From Arcicella sp034519515 (GTDB lineage: Bacteria > Bacteroidota > Bacteroidia > Cytophagales > Spirosomataceae), in NCBI GenBank assembly GCA_034519515.1, contig JAXHOK010000006.1, positions 1 through 64,000 on the forward strand: a stretch of DNA of 64,000 nt, written 5' to 3'. A program made the position numbers and the translations under genes. Below, piece by piece: positions 56,205 to 64,000 of this stretch (its first letter is position 1; every line of letters begins with the position of its first letter). The notes beneath the pieces were generated by a model that worked only from the letters and a program-made list of their open reading frames with translations, was not told the origin of the DNA and searched no databases.

Positions 56205-56346
56205 TTTATGAAAATTTTATGTGGATTTCCGACCCACTTTTTCAATGAACAATTTGGTAATTTGATAAGTTGTCAGTTTGAACAATTGGGATTTTTGCAT
56301 CCGATACATTTTCAGATTAACACCTTGTTCAAACTTTCATAATTGG

Positions 56347-56679
56347 CTAAATAAATTTGCCACTAACTTTTGAATATCTCTGTAATTTACCTGCTTCGTT
56401 TAATTTACGACCAGTTCTTACAGCTTTACCATCTTCAAGAATTGCGATATTTGAAATGTCGATTGAACCTTCTTTTTTTATAATTGCTCCTTGCGGTGAA
56501 TTAGCGTTTGGTTTTACGTGTTTTGTTTGAAGATTAACTCCTTCAATAATTGCACGTCCTTTCTCTGTTAAAATCTTTGTAACGATTCCCGACTTGCCTT
56601 TTGAGTTTCCAGCGATAACGATAACACTATCACCAGATTTGATGTGCAGTTTTGGCTGCTTATTAGACTTTCTTTCCAT
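56347..56679 (-). CDS. rplX: Ribosomal protein L24
   Basis: A 110-residue L24, an early 23S assembly protein. The KOW motif is in HIKSGDSVIVIAGNSKGKSG, followed by VNLQTKHVKPNANSPQGAII. Short 14-bp gap to rplN. Confidence 0.97.
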   Translation of the reverse strand: MERKSNKQPKLHIKSGDSVIVIAGNSKGKSGIVTKILTEKGRAIIEGVNLQTKHVKPNANSPQGAIIKKEGSIDISNIAILEDGKAVRTGRKLNEAGKLQRYSKVSGKFI

Positions 56680-56693
56680 GATAAGTATTATGA

Positions 56694-57062
56694 TTAAAGC
56701 ACCTCTGGGGCTAATGAAACGATTTTCATAAATCCTGCATCACGCAATTCACGTGCTACGGGTCCGAAGATACGAGTACCACGTGGTTCGTCATTGTTGT
56801 TTAACAATACTACTGCGTTGTCCTCGAAACGGATATGTGAACCATCTTTACGACGGATTTCTTTTTTTGTTCTTACTACTACGGCTTTTGAAACCGTACC
56901 TTTTTTCATGCTTGATGATGATAATGCTGATTTAACAGTTACTACCACTTTGTCACCAATTGATGCGTATCTTTTACCTGTACCACCTAAAACACGGATT
57001 ACAAGGACTTCTTTTGCTCCCGAGTTGTCAGCTACGCCAGATCTTGATTCTTGTTGTAACAT
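56694..57062 (-). CDS. rplN: Ribosomal protein L14
   Basis: A 122-residue L14. MLQQESRSGVADNSGAKEVL and RFEDNAVVLLNNNDEPRGTR, with IFGPVARELRDAGFMKIVSL at the end. Confidence 0.98.
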   Translation of the reverse strand: MLQQESRSGVADNSGAKEVLVIRVLGGTGKRYASIGDKVVVTVKSALSSSSMKKGTVSKAVVVRTKKEIRRKDGSHIRFEDNAVVLLNNNDEPRGTRIFGPVARELRDAGFMKIVSLAPEVL

Positions 57063-57196
57063 TTTCTGATTGTGATTTTATTAACGAAATGACTGGAATT
57101 TGAAAATTTGAAGATGAGTTAATTTGAAAATTAAAACAATCAGTATTTTTTTATTCCTAAACTTCTTTTATCTATTTGAAAAACGGTTGGAAGAAA

Positions 57197-57460
57197 TTAT
57201 TTCGCTTTCTCAATAACCTCAATTAATCTCCAACGTTTGTTTTTTGACAATGGACGAGTTTCCATTACTTTCACTGTATCGCCGATTCCACAATCGTTGT
57301 TCTCATCGTGAGCCATCAACTTTGAAGTTTTTTTCATAAACTTACCATAAAGTGGATGCTTTACTTTTCTTTCGATTGATACTGTGATAGACTTATCCAT
57401 CTTATCACTTACCACTTTTCCTACTCTGATTTTTCTCAGATTTCTTTTTAACTCTTCCAT
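57197..57460 (-). CDS. rpsQ: Ribosomal protein S17
   Basis: An 87-residue S17 of OB fold. LRKIRVGKVVSDKMDKSITV and the conserved GDTVKVMETRPLSKNKRWRL are visible. Confidence 0.98.
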   Translation of the reverse strand: MEELKRNLRKIRVGKVVSDKMDKSITVSIERKVKHPLYGKFMKKTSKLMAHDENNDCGIGDTVKVMETRPLSKNKRWRLIEVIEKAK

Positions 57461-57614
57461 CGTTGGATTTTAAATTGTTGTTATTAATTGACTTCAAGCG
57501 GTATGTTGATGAAGTCTGTTTTCGTTGAGTTTAAGAAGTTAAATCGGTTAGGGAAGTTAATAAAGTTACCGATTAAAAACTATTTAACTATTTAACTGTA
57601 AAACTTTTAACTCA

Positions 57615-57800
57615 TTACTTCGCTGCTGAGATAGCAGTTTCCAAACGGGCTACCACTTTACGAGCCTCACGGATACGCAATGGGTTTTCGATTGGAGAAA
57701 TAGCATGAGCGAATTTCAAACGTGCCAAACCTTCTTTTTCAGAAGCTAAGGTAGAAGTCAATTCTTCTAAGCTCAATTTTTGTATTTCTGCGTTTTTCAT
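57615..57800 (-). CDS. rpmC: Ribosomal protein L29
   Basis: A 61-residue coiled-coil L29 at the exit tunnel. IQKLSLEELTSTLASEKEGL and NPLRIREARKVVARLETAIS are typical. Confidence 0.96.
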   Translation of the reverse strand: MKNAEIQKLSLEELTSTLASEKEGLARLKFAHAISPIENPLRIREARKVVARLETAISAAK

Positions 57801-57900
57801 GACTTTAATTTGATGATTTGATGATTTGGCAATTTGAAAATGCGGTTTGCATTATTCTTTAACTTCCAAATTACCAAATTGAATCATTTTCAAATTGATT

Positions 57901-58323
57901 TTATGCTTCTTGGTAATCTCTACGAACTACGAATGCAGTACGCATTGGCAACTTTTGAGCTGCCAAACGAAGTGCTTCCTGAGCAACCGCAAGTGGAACA
58001 CCCGCTGATTCGAACAAAATGGTACCTGGTCTCACTCTGGCTACCCAATATTCGGGAGCACCTTTACCTTTACCCATACGAACTTCGGCTGGTTTTTTGG
58101 TGATAGGCTTGTCAGGGAATACACGAATCCAGACTTGACCTTCACGTTTCATAGCACGAGTTACTGAGATACGAGCCGCCTCTATCTGACGTGCAGTGAT
58201 GCGACCTACTTCCAAAGATTTGATAGCAAATGAACCGAAATCAATCTCATGACCACGAGTAGCCAATCCTTTTATCCGTCCTTTCTGTTGCTTACGAAAT
58301 TTGGTTCTTTTTGGTTGTAACAT
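57901..58323 (-). CDS. rplP: Ribosomal protein L16
   Basis: A 140-residue L16 near the A site. MLQPKRTKFRKQQKGRIKGL, WIRVFPDKPITKKPAEVRMG, KGKGAPEYWVARVRPGTILF and VAQEALRLAAQKLPMRTAFV are conserved. Confidence 0.98.
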   Translation of the reverse strand: MLQPKRTKFRKQQKGRIKGLATRGHEIDFGSFAIKSLEVGRITARQIEAARISVTRAMKREGQVWIRVFPDKPITKKPAEVRMGKGKGAPEYWVARVRPGTILFESAGVPLAVAQEALRLAAQKLPMRTAFVVRRDYQEA

Positions 58324-58458
58324 TGTCTTATTTATTCTACTAATTTCAGATAGATAAGGGTTAGGTTTTAGTTGTTAGGAGTTAGTGTTGCAAATTCCAA
58401 TACATCCCAAAACTGTTAAATCTTAACCGATACTTAAATAAAATTAAGGTTTTGTAAA

Positions 58459-59361
58459 TTATCTCTTACCACCCGCTGGTTTGCCTCCTGGACCACCTGG
58501 GCGATTTCCGCCTGGTTTGTTTGGACCGCCACCACGGTTATTATTGTTGTTGTTGCGACGTTGTGCATCATCACGTCCGCCAGCACCACCAGCACCACCG
58601 CCACGATTGTCTCTGCCACCACGTCCACCACCTCTACGGTCGTCATCACGTCCACCACGGCTATTGTTACCACCACGTGCATCTGGTCCAGCTGATTGTT
58701 GAGCTGCCATCCCTGCATTTGGAGTTAAATCTGGCTTACCATAGATTTCTCCACGGAAAATCCAAACTTTGATACCAATTTTACCGTAAACCGTTAATGC
58801 TTCTGAAACTGCGTAGTCGATGTCTGCACGTAATGTATGCAAAGGAATACGTCCTTCTTTGTAGCCTTCTGAACGTGCCATTTCAGCACCTCCCAAACGA
58901 CCTGAAAGTTTTAATTTGATACCCTGAGCTCCCACACGCATAGCTGATGCGATTGATTGCTTCATGGCACGACGGAATGAAATACGTGCTTCTAATTGTT
59001 GAGCGATAGTTTCACCAATCAATTTAGCATCAATCTCTGGACGTTTGATTTCAAAAATATTAATTTGAACATCTTTACCAGTGATTTTCTTTAATTCTTC
59101 CTTGATTTTATCAACTTCTTGACCGCCTTTACCGATTACTACACCTGGACGAGCCGTGTTGATAGTAAGGGTAATACGCTTCAAAGTACGCTCGATTATT
59201 ACCTTAGAGATTGCTCCCTTTGGAATACGTGCCGCCACGTATTTACGAATTTTATCGTCTTCTACTAATTTATCGGCAAAACTTTTACCGCCATACCAGT
59301 TAGAGTCCCAACCTCTGACGATTCCAAGTCTTAATCCAATCGGGTTTATCTTCTGTCCCAT
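58459..59361 (-). CDS. rpsC: Ribosomal protein S3 with Gly/Arg/Asn-rich tail
   Basis: A 300-residue S3, where bacterial S3 is usually 210-240 residues. The KH domain has RPGVVIGKGGQEVDKIKEEL, and the C-terminal domain has IKLKSGRLGGAEMARSEGYK-like and GIKVWIFRGEIYGKPDLTPN blocks. After residue ~225 the tail is Gly/Arg/Asn-rich (GGRDDDRRGGGRGGRDNRGG), like RGG RNA-binding segments. The tail may bind rRNA or mRNA non-specifically. Confidence 0.97.
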   Translation of the reverse strand: MGQKINPIGLRLGIVRGWDSNWYGGKSFADKLVEDDKIRKYVAARIPKGAISKVIIERTLKRITLTINTARPGVVIGKGGQEVDKIKEELKKITGKDVQINIFEIKRPEIDAKLIGETIAQQLEARISFRRAMKQSIASAMRVGAQGIKLKLSGRLGGAEMARSEGYKEGRIPLHTLRADIDYAVSEALTVYGKIGIKVWIFRGEIYGKPDLTPNAGMAAQQSAGPDARGGNNSRGGRDDDRRGGGRGGRDNRGGGAGGAGGRDDAQRRNNNNNNRGGGPNKPGGNRPGGPGGKPAGGKR

Positions 59362-59388
59362 TTTGTGATATTTAGATTTCTTGTCTAA

Positions 59389-59754
59389 TTATTCTGAAAT
59401 TATTGTTGGTGCTGTTGCCGAGGCAACTACAAGCGTGATGTGGTTTGAACGTTTCAAGATTCTATGACCACGACCTTGCGGAGCTGGACGCAAACGCTTT
59501 AATGAACCACCGCCATCTACTGTTACGGTTTTTACATACAAATCGGCATCTTCCAATTTGATGTCTTCATTTTTGTTTTGCCAGTTAGCAATTGCCGAGA
59601 GCAACAATTTCTCAACATATCTTGCACCAATCTTTGGCTCGTATTTCAAAATACCAAGAGCCTTGTTGATTTTCTGACCTCTAATCATATCTACTACGAT
59701 TCTCATTTTCTGAGGAGAGGTCGGAACTTTATTTAATTTAGCTACTGCTTCCAT
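59389..59754 (-). CDS. rplV: Ribosomal protein L22
   Basis: A 121-residue L22 lining the exit tunnel. VPTSPQKMRIVVDMIRGQKI, LGILKYEPKIGARYVEKLLL and LKRLRPAPQGRGHRILKRSN are conserved. Confidence 0.98.
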   Translation of the reverse strand: MEAVAKLNKVPTSPQKMRIVVDMIRGQKINKALGILKYEPKIGARYVEKLLLSAIANWQNKNEDIKLEDADLYVKTVTVDGGGSLKRLRPAPQGRGHRILKRSNHITLVVASATAPTIISE

Positions 59755-59826
59755 GATTTCTGAATTAGAAACTAAGAATTAAAAATTATAAATGAACTAT
59801 TCATTGATAATTCACAATTTTTAATT

Positions 59827-60105
59827 TTATCGTTTGCCTTTATCTTTTTTAGCTGTGTGACCACGGAAATTACGTGTAGGAGAAAATTCTCCTAATTTGT
59901 GTCCAACCATGTTATCTGTCACAAATACAGGGATGAATTTATTTCCGTTGTGAACTGCGAAGGTATGTCCAACGAAATCAGGGGAAATCATCGAACGGCG
60001 TGACCAAGTCTTAATTACAGACTTCTTACCTGATGTGGTCATGACTTGCACCTTGTTGTCAAGGCGATAGTCTATATAAGGTCCTTTTTTTAGTGAACGT
60101 GCCAT
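59827..60105 (-). CDS. rpsS: Ribosomal protein S19
   Basis: A 92-residue S19. ARSLKKGPYIDYRLDNKVQV and the signature HNGNKFIPVFVTDNMVGHKL and GEFSPTRNFRGHTAK are visible. Directly adjacent to rplB, with no gap. Confidence 0.98.
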   Translation of the reverse strand: MARSLKKGPYIDYRLDNKVQVMTTSGKKSVIKTWSRRSMISPDFVGHTFAVHNGNKFIPVFVTDNMVGHKLGEFSPTRNFRGHTAKKDKGKR

Positions 60106-60936
60106 CTATTTTTTCTTCTTTCTACTGATGATTAGACGATTTGAATGCTTTTGTGGTGTACGGGTTTTCTTACCTTTCGATAATAAACCTTTACGTGAAC
60201 GAGGGTGACCTCCTGATGAACGACCTTCACCACCACCCATTGGGTGATCGACAGGGTTCATTACAACACCACGAACTCTTGGACGACGACCTAACCAACG
60301 ATGACGACCTGCTTTACCCATTACGGTATTCATGTGGTCAGCGTTTGATACAGAACCGACAGTTGCTAAACATCTTGATAAAACCATACGCATTTCGCCT
60401 GATGGTAATTTCAAAGTTGCATACTTACTATCACGAGCCAATAATTGTGCGTAAGTTCCTGCTGAACGTGCCATTTCAGCTCCTCCGCCTGGGCGAAGTT
60501 CGATTGCGTGAACGATTGTACCCGTTGGAATATTCATCAATGGAAGACAATTTCCTACTTCTGGTGCTGCCGTGGCAGATGAAATAACAGTCTGTCCTAC
60601 TTTGATACCTGTTGGTGCAATGATGTACGTTTTTTCGCCGTCTGCATATTCAATTAGAGCGATACGTGCTGTACGGTTTGGATCATATTCAACTGTCAAT
60701 ACAGTTGCTTCAACATCCATCTTGTTTCTCAAAAAGTCGATAATACGATAACGACGTTTGTGTCCACCTCCGATATAACGCATGGCACGGTGTCCATTTG
60801 CGTTACGACCACCAGTTCTTTTAACAACATCTAACAAAGGCTTGTGTGGCTTCGAGGTTGTTATTTCCTCAAAAGTTGGAGCAATCCTGTGGCGTGTGCC
60901 TGGGGTTCTTGGTTTTAATTTTCTTGTAGCTGCCAT
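60106..60936 (-). CDS. rplB: Ribosomal protein L2
   Basis: A 276-residue L2 near the peptidyl transferase centre. GGGHKRRYRIIDFLRNK, GRRPRVRGVVMNPVDHPMGG (with the conserved His in VDHPMGGGEG) and a basic tail RLIISRKKKK. 141 bp of word repeats (ACAGTGAACAGT and CAGTTATCAGT types) separate it from rplW. Confidence 0.98.
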   Translation of the reverse strand: MAATRKLKPRTPGTRHRIAPTFEEITTSKPHKPLLDVVKRTGGRNANGHRAMRYIGGGHKRRYRIIDFLRNKMDVEATVLTVEYDPNRTARIALIEYADGEKTYIIAPTGIKVGQTVISSATAAPEVGNCLPLMNIPTGTIVHAIELRPGGGAEMARSAGTYAQLLARDSKYATLKLPSGEMRMVLSRCLATVGSVSNADHMNTVMGKAGRHRWLGRRPRVRGVVMNPVDHPMGGGEGRSSGGHPRSRKGLLSKGKKTRTPQKHSNRLIISRKKKK

Positions 60937-61077
60937 TGCTGTGCTTGGTTCAATTTATCGGGATGAACTCCCATAGTGACCAGTTGTCAGTTATCAGTTA
61001 CCAGTTATCAGTTACCACACTTCGCTTCAATTGCTAAATACTCACTGTTTACTGTTCACTGTTAATTGTTCACTGAA

Positions 61078-61365
61078 TTAGATTCCGTCATAGAAATCAA
61101 TAACTTCACCTTTGGCGATTGTTACGATTGCTTTTTTGTACGTTGAAGTGATACCAGAAGATACTGATGTTCTGGTACTTCTTGATTTCTTCTTACCGAA
61201 TTGGCGAAGTGTATTTACAGATACTACTGCAACACCATACATTTTCTTGATTTCTTTGGCAATCTCTACTTTGTTAGTTTTGTTTGCTACCTCGAAAACG
61301 TATTGACCGCCTTTCTGTAATTCCTGAGATTTCTCAGTAAGAATTGGTCTTTTGATAATGCTCAT
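61078..61365 (-). CDS. rplW: Ribosomal protein L23
   Basis: A 95-residue L23 at the exit tunnel, docking site of trigger factor and SRP. SIIKRPILTEKSQELQKGGQ and YGVAVVSVNTLRQFGKKKSR are visible. Start at 61365 (MSIIKRPIL); an in-frame extension to 61413 overlaps rplD. Confidence 0.97.
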   Translation of the reverse strand: MSIIKRPILTEKSQELQKGGQYVFEVANKTNKVEIAKEIKKMYGVAVVSVNTLRQFGKKKSRSTRTSVSSGITSTYKKAIVTIAKGEVIDFYDGI

Positions 61366-61372
61366 TTTATTG

Positions 61373-61999
61373 TTAGATAAAAGATGATTCGATTTTTGAA
61401 ACAGCTCCTTCAACGATAATTAATTGAGTAGCGTTTACGATGTCATAAGTATTGATTTGACCAGCCGTTGCAACTTTCGCCTTTGGAACGTTACGTCCTG
61501 ACAAAAACACATTTTGGTTATCCTCTGGCAAAATCAACAATGTTTTTGTTCCGTTCAATGAAAGGGCATTCAACACTGCTAAGTATGACTTAGTTTTTGG
61601 TGCATCAAAGGTAAATCCCTCTAACACGGTTACGTTGCCTGATTGTGCTTTGGCTGCGTAAGCTGACTGACGTGCTAATGATTTAACTTTTTTGTTTACC
61701 TTGAACGAGTAATCTCTTGGGACTGGTCCGAAAATACGTCCACCACCTTTCATTAAAGGAGATTTAGCTGAACCAGCACGAGCACCACCCGTACCTTTTT
61801 GTTTTTTGATTTTGCGAGTTGAACGAGAAACTTCTGCTCTTGCTTTCGCTTTGTGAGTTCCCTGACGCTGATTTGCCAAGAACTGCTTTACGTCTAACCA
61901 AACAACGTGTTCGTTTGGCTCGATTCCAAAGATTTCGTCAGAAAGAGTTACTTTCTTGCCTGTTTCTTTGCCTTGTATGTTTAAAACTGATAATTCCAT
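61373..61999 (-). CDS. rplD: Ribosomal protein L4
   Basis: A 208-residue L4. MELSVLNIQGKETGKKVTLS, RQGTHKAKARAEVSRSTRKI and QKGTGGARAGSAKSPLMKGG (tunnel loop) are conserved. In enterobacteria L4 also represses its own operon; a similar leader control here is unproven. Confidence 0.98.
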   Translation of the reverse strand: MELSVLNIQGKETGKKVTLSDEIFGIEPNEHVVWLDVKQFLANQRQGTHKAKARAEVSRSTRKIKKQKGTGGARAGSAKSPLMKGGGRIFGPVPRDYSFKVNKKVKSLARQSAYAAKAQSGNVTVLEGFTFDAPKTKSYLAVLNALSLNGTKTLLILPEDNQNVFLSGRNVPKAKVATAGQINTYDIVNATQLIIVEGAVSKIESSFI

Positions 62000-62075
62000 T
62001 ATTTCTGATTTTGAAAATTTGTTGATTTGATTAAATTTTGATGTTATTAGAGGTTACATCGTCAAATTTTCAAAT

Positions 62076-62693
62076 CTATTTTTCAAGAATAACATAAGAG
62101 TTTTTCGCTCCTGGGATTGAACCTGAGACTACGATAAGGTTTTTTTCTGCATAAACTTTCAATACTTGTAAGTTTTGAACTTTTACACGATTGCCACCTG
62201 TACGACCTGCCATGCGAATACCTTTGAATACACGAGATGGGAATGAGCAAGCACCAATTGAACCTGGGTGACGACCACGGTTGTGTTGTCCGTGAGTTTG
62301 TCCACCTACCCCTGCAAATCCGTGGCGTTTAACAACACCTTGGAATCCTTTTCCTTTTGAAGTTCCGATGGCATCAACGAAATCGCCTTCTGCGAACAAG
62401 TCTGCGTTAACGGTTTCTCCTAATGAAAGTGCAGTTTCAAAAGATTTAAACTCAACGAGTTTTTTCTTTGGAGTGGTTCCTGCTTTTTTGAAGTGCCCTA
62501 AAAGAGGTTGCGTAGTGTGCTTCTCTTTTTTTTCGCCATAGCCTAACTGAATAGCACTATAACCTTCTTTTTCTACTGTTTTTACTTGCGTTACTACACA
62601 AGGACCTGCTTGGATCAGCGTACAAGCTAAGGCAGTGCCGTCAGCGTTGTAGAGGCTGGTCATACCGATCTTTTTTCCGATAATTCCAGACAT
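62076..62693 (-). CDS. rplC: Ribosomal protein L3
   Basis: A 205-residue L3 next to the peptidyl transferase centre. MSGIIGKKIGMTSLYNADGT starts it, and GKGFQGVVKRHGFAGVGGQT and HGQHNRGRHPGSIGACSFPS are the conserved core. It is the first gene of the operon here: rpsJ, normally just upstream, is not found; a 466-bp leader and defence-type genes lie there instead. Confidence 0.98.
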   Translation of the reverse strand: MSGIIGKKIGMTSLYNADGTALACTLIQAGPCVVTQVKTVEKEGYSAIQLGYGEKKEKHTTQPLLGHFKKAGTTPKKKLVEFKSFETALSLGETVNADLFAEGDFVDAIGTSKGKGFQGVVKRHGFAGVGGQTHGQHNRGRHPGSIGACSFPSRVFKGIRMAGRTGGNRVKVQNLQVLKVYAEKNLIVVSGSIPGAKNSYVILEK

Positions 62694-63159
62694 TTTATTT
62701 TAGATAAAACGTTAATAATTGATTGTAAATGAACGAGTTGCGATTGTCATCACGACAGTCTCCGTGAAACGGACTGCAAAGGTCGGGTTTTTATTTTGCA
62801 TAAACTAAATTATGCGAAAATAAAACTTATACAAAAACAGTGAGGGGAAAGCAACAAGATACGCTGATGCAGGGACAGACGAAAGCCTGTGATACGAAAG
62901 ATGTCTTGTGTAGCTTAATATCATAATTAATAATTGGGCATTCAATTTATTAACCTAATATCAGTTCTGACACTGTTTTGTAAAGTTTTGACCTTTACTG
63001 GTTGATTCGGAGAGGGAATTTATTTCTGATTAATGTTTCAAATTTTATCGAGTTCTGCCAACCCGTATAAAACAAAGAAATAATGACTCTTTGAATCGGA
63101 CTGCAAAATTAGTGGTTTGTTTTTAAAATGCAAGGGGTTGGAGGAAATATATTTTGGAT
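62694..63159 (-). other. 466-bp gene-free leader region upstream of rplC
   Basis: No reading frame of note and no rpsJ. A promoter at 63104-63133 points toward rplC, so much of this would be a ~400-nt 5' leader. Possible secondary structure includes ATTATGCG-type complementary bits and a GTAAACG-rich end near rplC. A ribosomal-protein leader with autoregulation is possible but no known structure was recognised. Confidence 0.55.
63104..63133 (-). promoter_or_regulatory. Promoter for the rplC-rplQ operon (TTG-N19-TAATTTTG)
   Basis: On minus, TTG (63131-63133), a 19-nt spacer and TAATTTTG (63104-63111) match the Bacteroidota consensus closely. The start site is predicted near 63097. It sits 27 bp after the stop of the HNH gene. 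Confidence 0.65.
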
Positions 63160-63813
63160 TTAGAGATTCAAATTTCTTCGAGTAATTTCAAAAGCTGTGA
63201 TATATTCTTCAATAGGGTCTAATTCTACACCCGATTCTAAGGCTTTGATTCTTTTGGAAACATACGGTTTACGCCAATCTTTTACGAAATTTAATCCCAA
63301 AACATCAATCATGTTGTTGATTCGGTCTATTTCGGATTGATTCAGTTTGCCACTTTTGACGTTGGCAAAAAAAATGTGTTTGTCGTAATCATAGTCCAAA
63401 AGCTCGTAAGGGTCATAATTTGGATGGTCGGGTTTTAGGATTGGATCGGTTTGGCTGGTTCTTTTTTCGTTATTGACTTTGTTCATCACCATAAAAAGAT
63501 TATCCCAAAGCCATGCTTGTTTGATTTTCAAATCTGAATCAAAGTGTTCCAGCTCTCCAAAATGTTTTGGTTTATTAGATTTGTATCTACCTCCTGTCCA
63601 ATTGTCTTCCGTATGTGCGTATGCACTGGCAAGTATTTTTTTCTCAGTATAAGCACACAAACCGTCTTGGATATGATAAAGATTCATCATTACATCTGTG
63701 TAAAACCGATGTGTGGATTCGTATTGAGGATGGTCTTCTTGATTGTTTTCTAATGCTTCTTCCCACTTTTTATAAACCGTAGATAGGATTTTTGATTTGT
63801 CTATTTTTTGCAT
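63160..63813 (-). CDS. HNH-type protein, Septu PtuB-like
   Basis: A 217-residue protein. GLCAYTEKKILA and GELEHFDSDLKIKQAWLWDN, followed by NLFMVMNKVNNEKR, give a Cys, an E-H-F and an N-x-x-K arrangement like the HNH nuclease of Septu-type PtuB and TIGR02646 proteins. It is preceded at 1 bp by the C-terminus of another gene on the same strand that looks like an ATPase tail, fitting a PtuA-PtuB pair. In such systems the ATPase senses infection and the nuclease cuts nucleic acid. Assignment is tentative because the partner is cut by the window end. Confidence 0.6.
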   Translation of the reverse strand: MQKIDKSKILSTVYKKWEEALENNQEDHPQYESTHRFYTDVMMNLYHIQDGLCAYTEKKILASAYAHTEDNWTGGRYKSNKPKHFGELEHFDSDLKIKQAWLWDNLFMVMNKVNNEKRTSQTDPILKPDHPNYDPYELLDYDYDKHIFFANVKSGKLNQSEIDRINNMIDVLGLNFVKDWRKPYVSKRIKALESGVELDPIEEYITAFEITRRNLNL

Positions 63814-63814
63814 T

Positions 63815-64000
63815 TTATTTTAAATCCCAATCCAGTTGGTCGGCTAATTTTATGATTTCTTCAAACTTTTCTTTCTTGGCTTCGGGCGAAAGATTATTAT
63901 GTTTTAATTGACTTTCTAAGGTGGCTAATTTCACTAATTCGTTCATCCTTAAAGAATTAGGCTCTTTTTTCATATCGAAAACTCTTTTCAAAATACCATC
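63815..64000 (-). CDS. Partial CDS, C-terminus of possible AAA ATPase (PtuA-like)
   Basis: Sixty-one codons and a stop are visible; the rest lies outside the window. The segment begins DGILKRVFDMKKEPNSLRMN and ends KLADQLDWDLK. It resembles the tail of an overcoming-lysogenisation/SMC-like ATPase rather than any ribosomal protein, and it is 1 bp before the HNH gene start. The identity is inferred from position. Confidence 0.4.
   Translation of the reverse strand, partial: DGILKRVFDMKKEPNSLRMNELVKLATLESQLKHNNLSPEAKKEKFEEIIKLADQLDWDLK

Noticed and set aside
58434..58772. His/Val/Met-rich frames over the rpsC tail
   Set aside because: These are out-of-frame readings of the Gly/Arg-rich S3 tail.

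Overview
The window is bacterial from about position 4751 to the end and is most likely from a Bacteroidota (Cytophagales-type) genome. The signs are a 1301-residue secreted protein with a C-terminal type IX secretion sorting domain, a TonB receptor with an N-terminal carboxypeptidase-like domain, promoter -7 elements of the Bacteroidota type (TAnnTTTG), a HYC_CC_PP protein, a SxtJ/DUF5989/carbamoyltransferase set, and an AT-rich ribosomal-protein operon in the usual order. Assignment below order is inference.

Positions 1-4750 do not look bacterial. The block has no credible gene, a (CA)19 microsatellite, poly-T runs of 19 and 30, G+T-rich sequence and passages resembling degenerate antisense primate SINE (Alu-like) DNA. 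At about 4751 it abuts the last 50 codons of an ornithine aminotransferase gene, so the junction cuts a bacterial gene. A chimeric or contaminated contig is the simplest reading.

Layout: 4751-13694 housekeeping and regulation (rocD remnant, Crp-like regulator, YciI-like protein, T9SS-secreted repeat protein, obgE, adk, acyl-CoA dehydrogenase). 14101-15918 two small outer-membrane barrels and a lipocalin-like lipoprotein. 16013-18619 glycan genes (glycosyltransferase, formyltransferase, polysaccharide deacetylase). 18726-20695 a TIM-barrel isomerase-like protein and small membrane proteins. 20861-24983 a probable metal (copper-type) locus: HYC_CC_PP protein, TonB receptor and two heavy-metal-associated-domain proteins. 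25134-34841 a surface-polysaccharide cluster with a Wzi-like porin, two glycosyltransferases, SxtJ, DUF5989, two SGNH-type proteins, a carbamoyltransferase and a lipoprotein. 35112-36425 a DbpA-like RNA helicase.

36553-44864 is the most interesting part: a damaged DNA phosphorothioation (Dnd) island. It holds a frameshifted cysteine desulfurase (DndA-like), an intact DndC, and a 5'-truncated DndE-ATPase. No DndD or DndB is seen. Between and behind these lie two paralogous ParB-like genes, each overlapping a different nuclease gene (one HNH, one PD-(D/E)XK-like). These look like two exchangeable ParB-nuclease modules attached to a Dnd system. Three of the reading frames each carry a net one-base excess.

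45233-62693 is the complete rplC-to-rplQ ribosomal operon with secY, map, infA and rpoA, all on the minus strand. It has unusually long spacers filled with short repeated words. rpsJ, which normally precedes rplC, is absent. Upstream lie instead a 466-bp leader/promoter region, an HNH protein and the C-terminus of an ATPase-like protein, resembling a Septu-type (PtuAB) defence pair cut by the window end.

Throughout, intergenic gaps carry short-word repeats that often form long inverted repeats between genes. One such repeat appears to have become the signal peptide of the TonB receptor.
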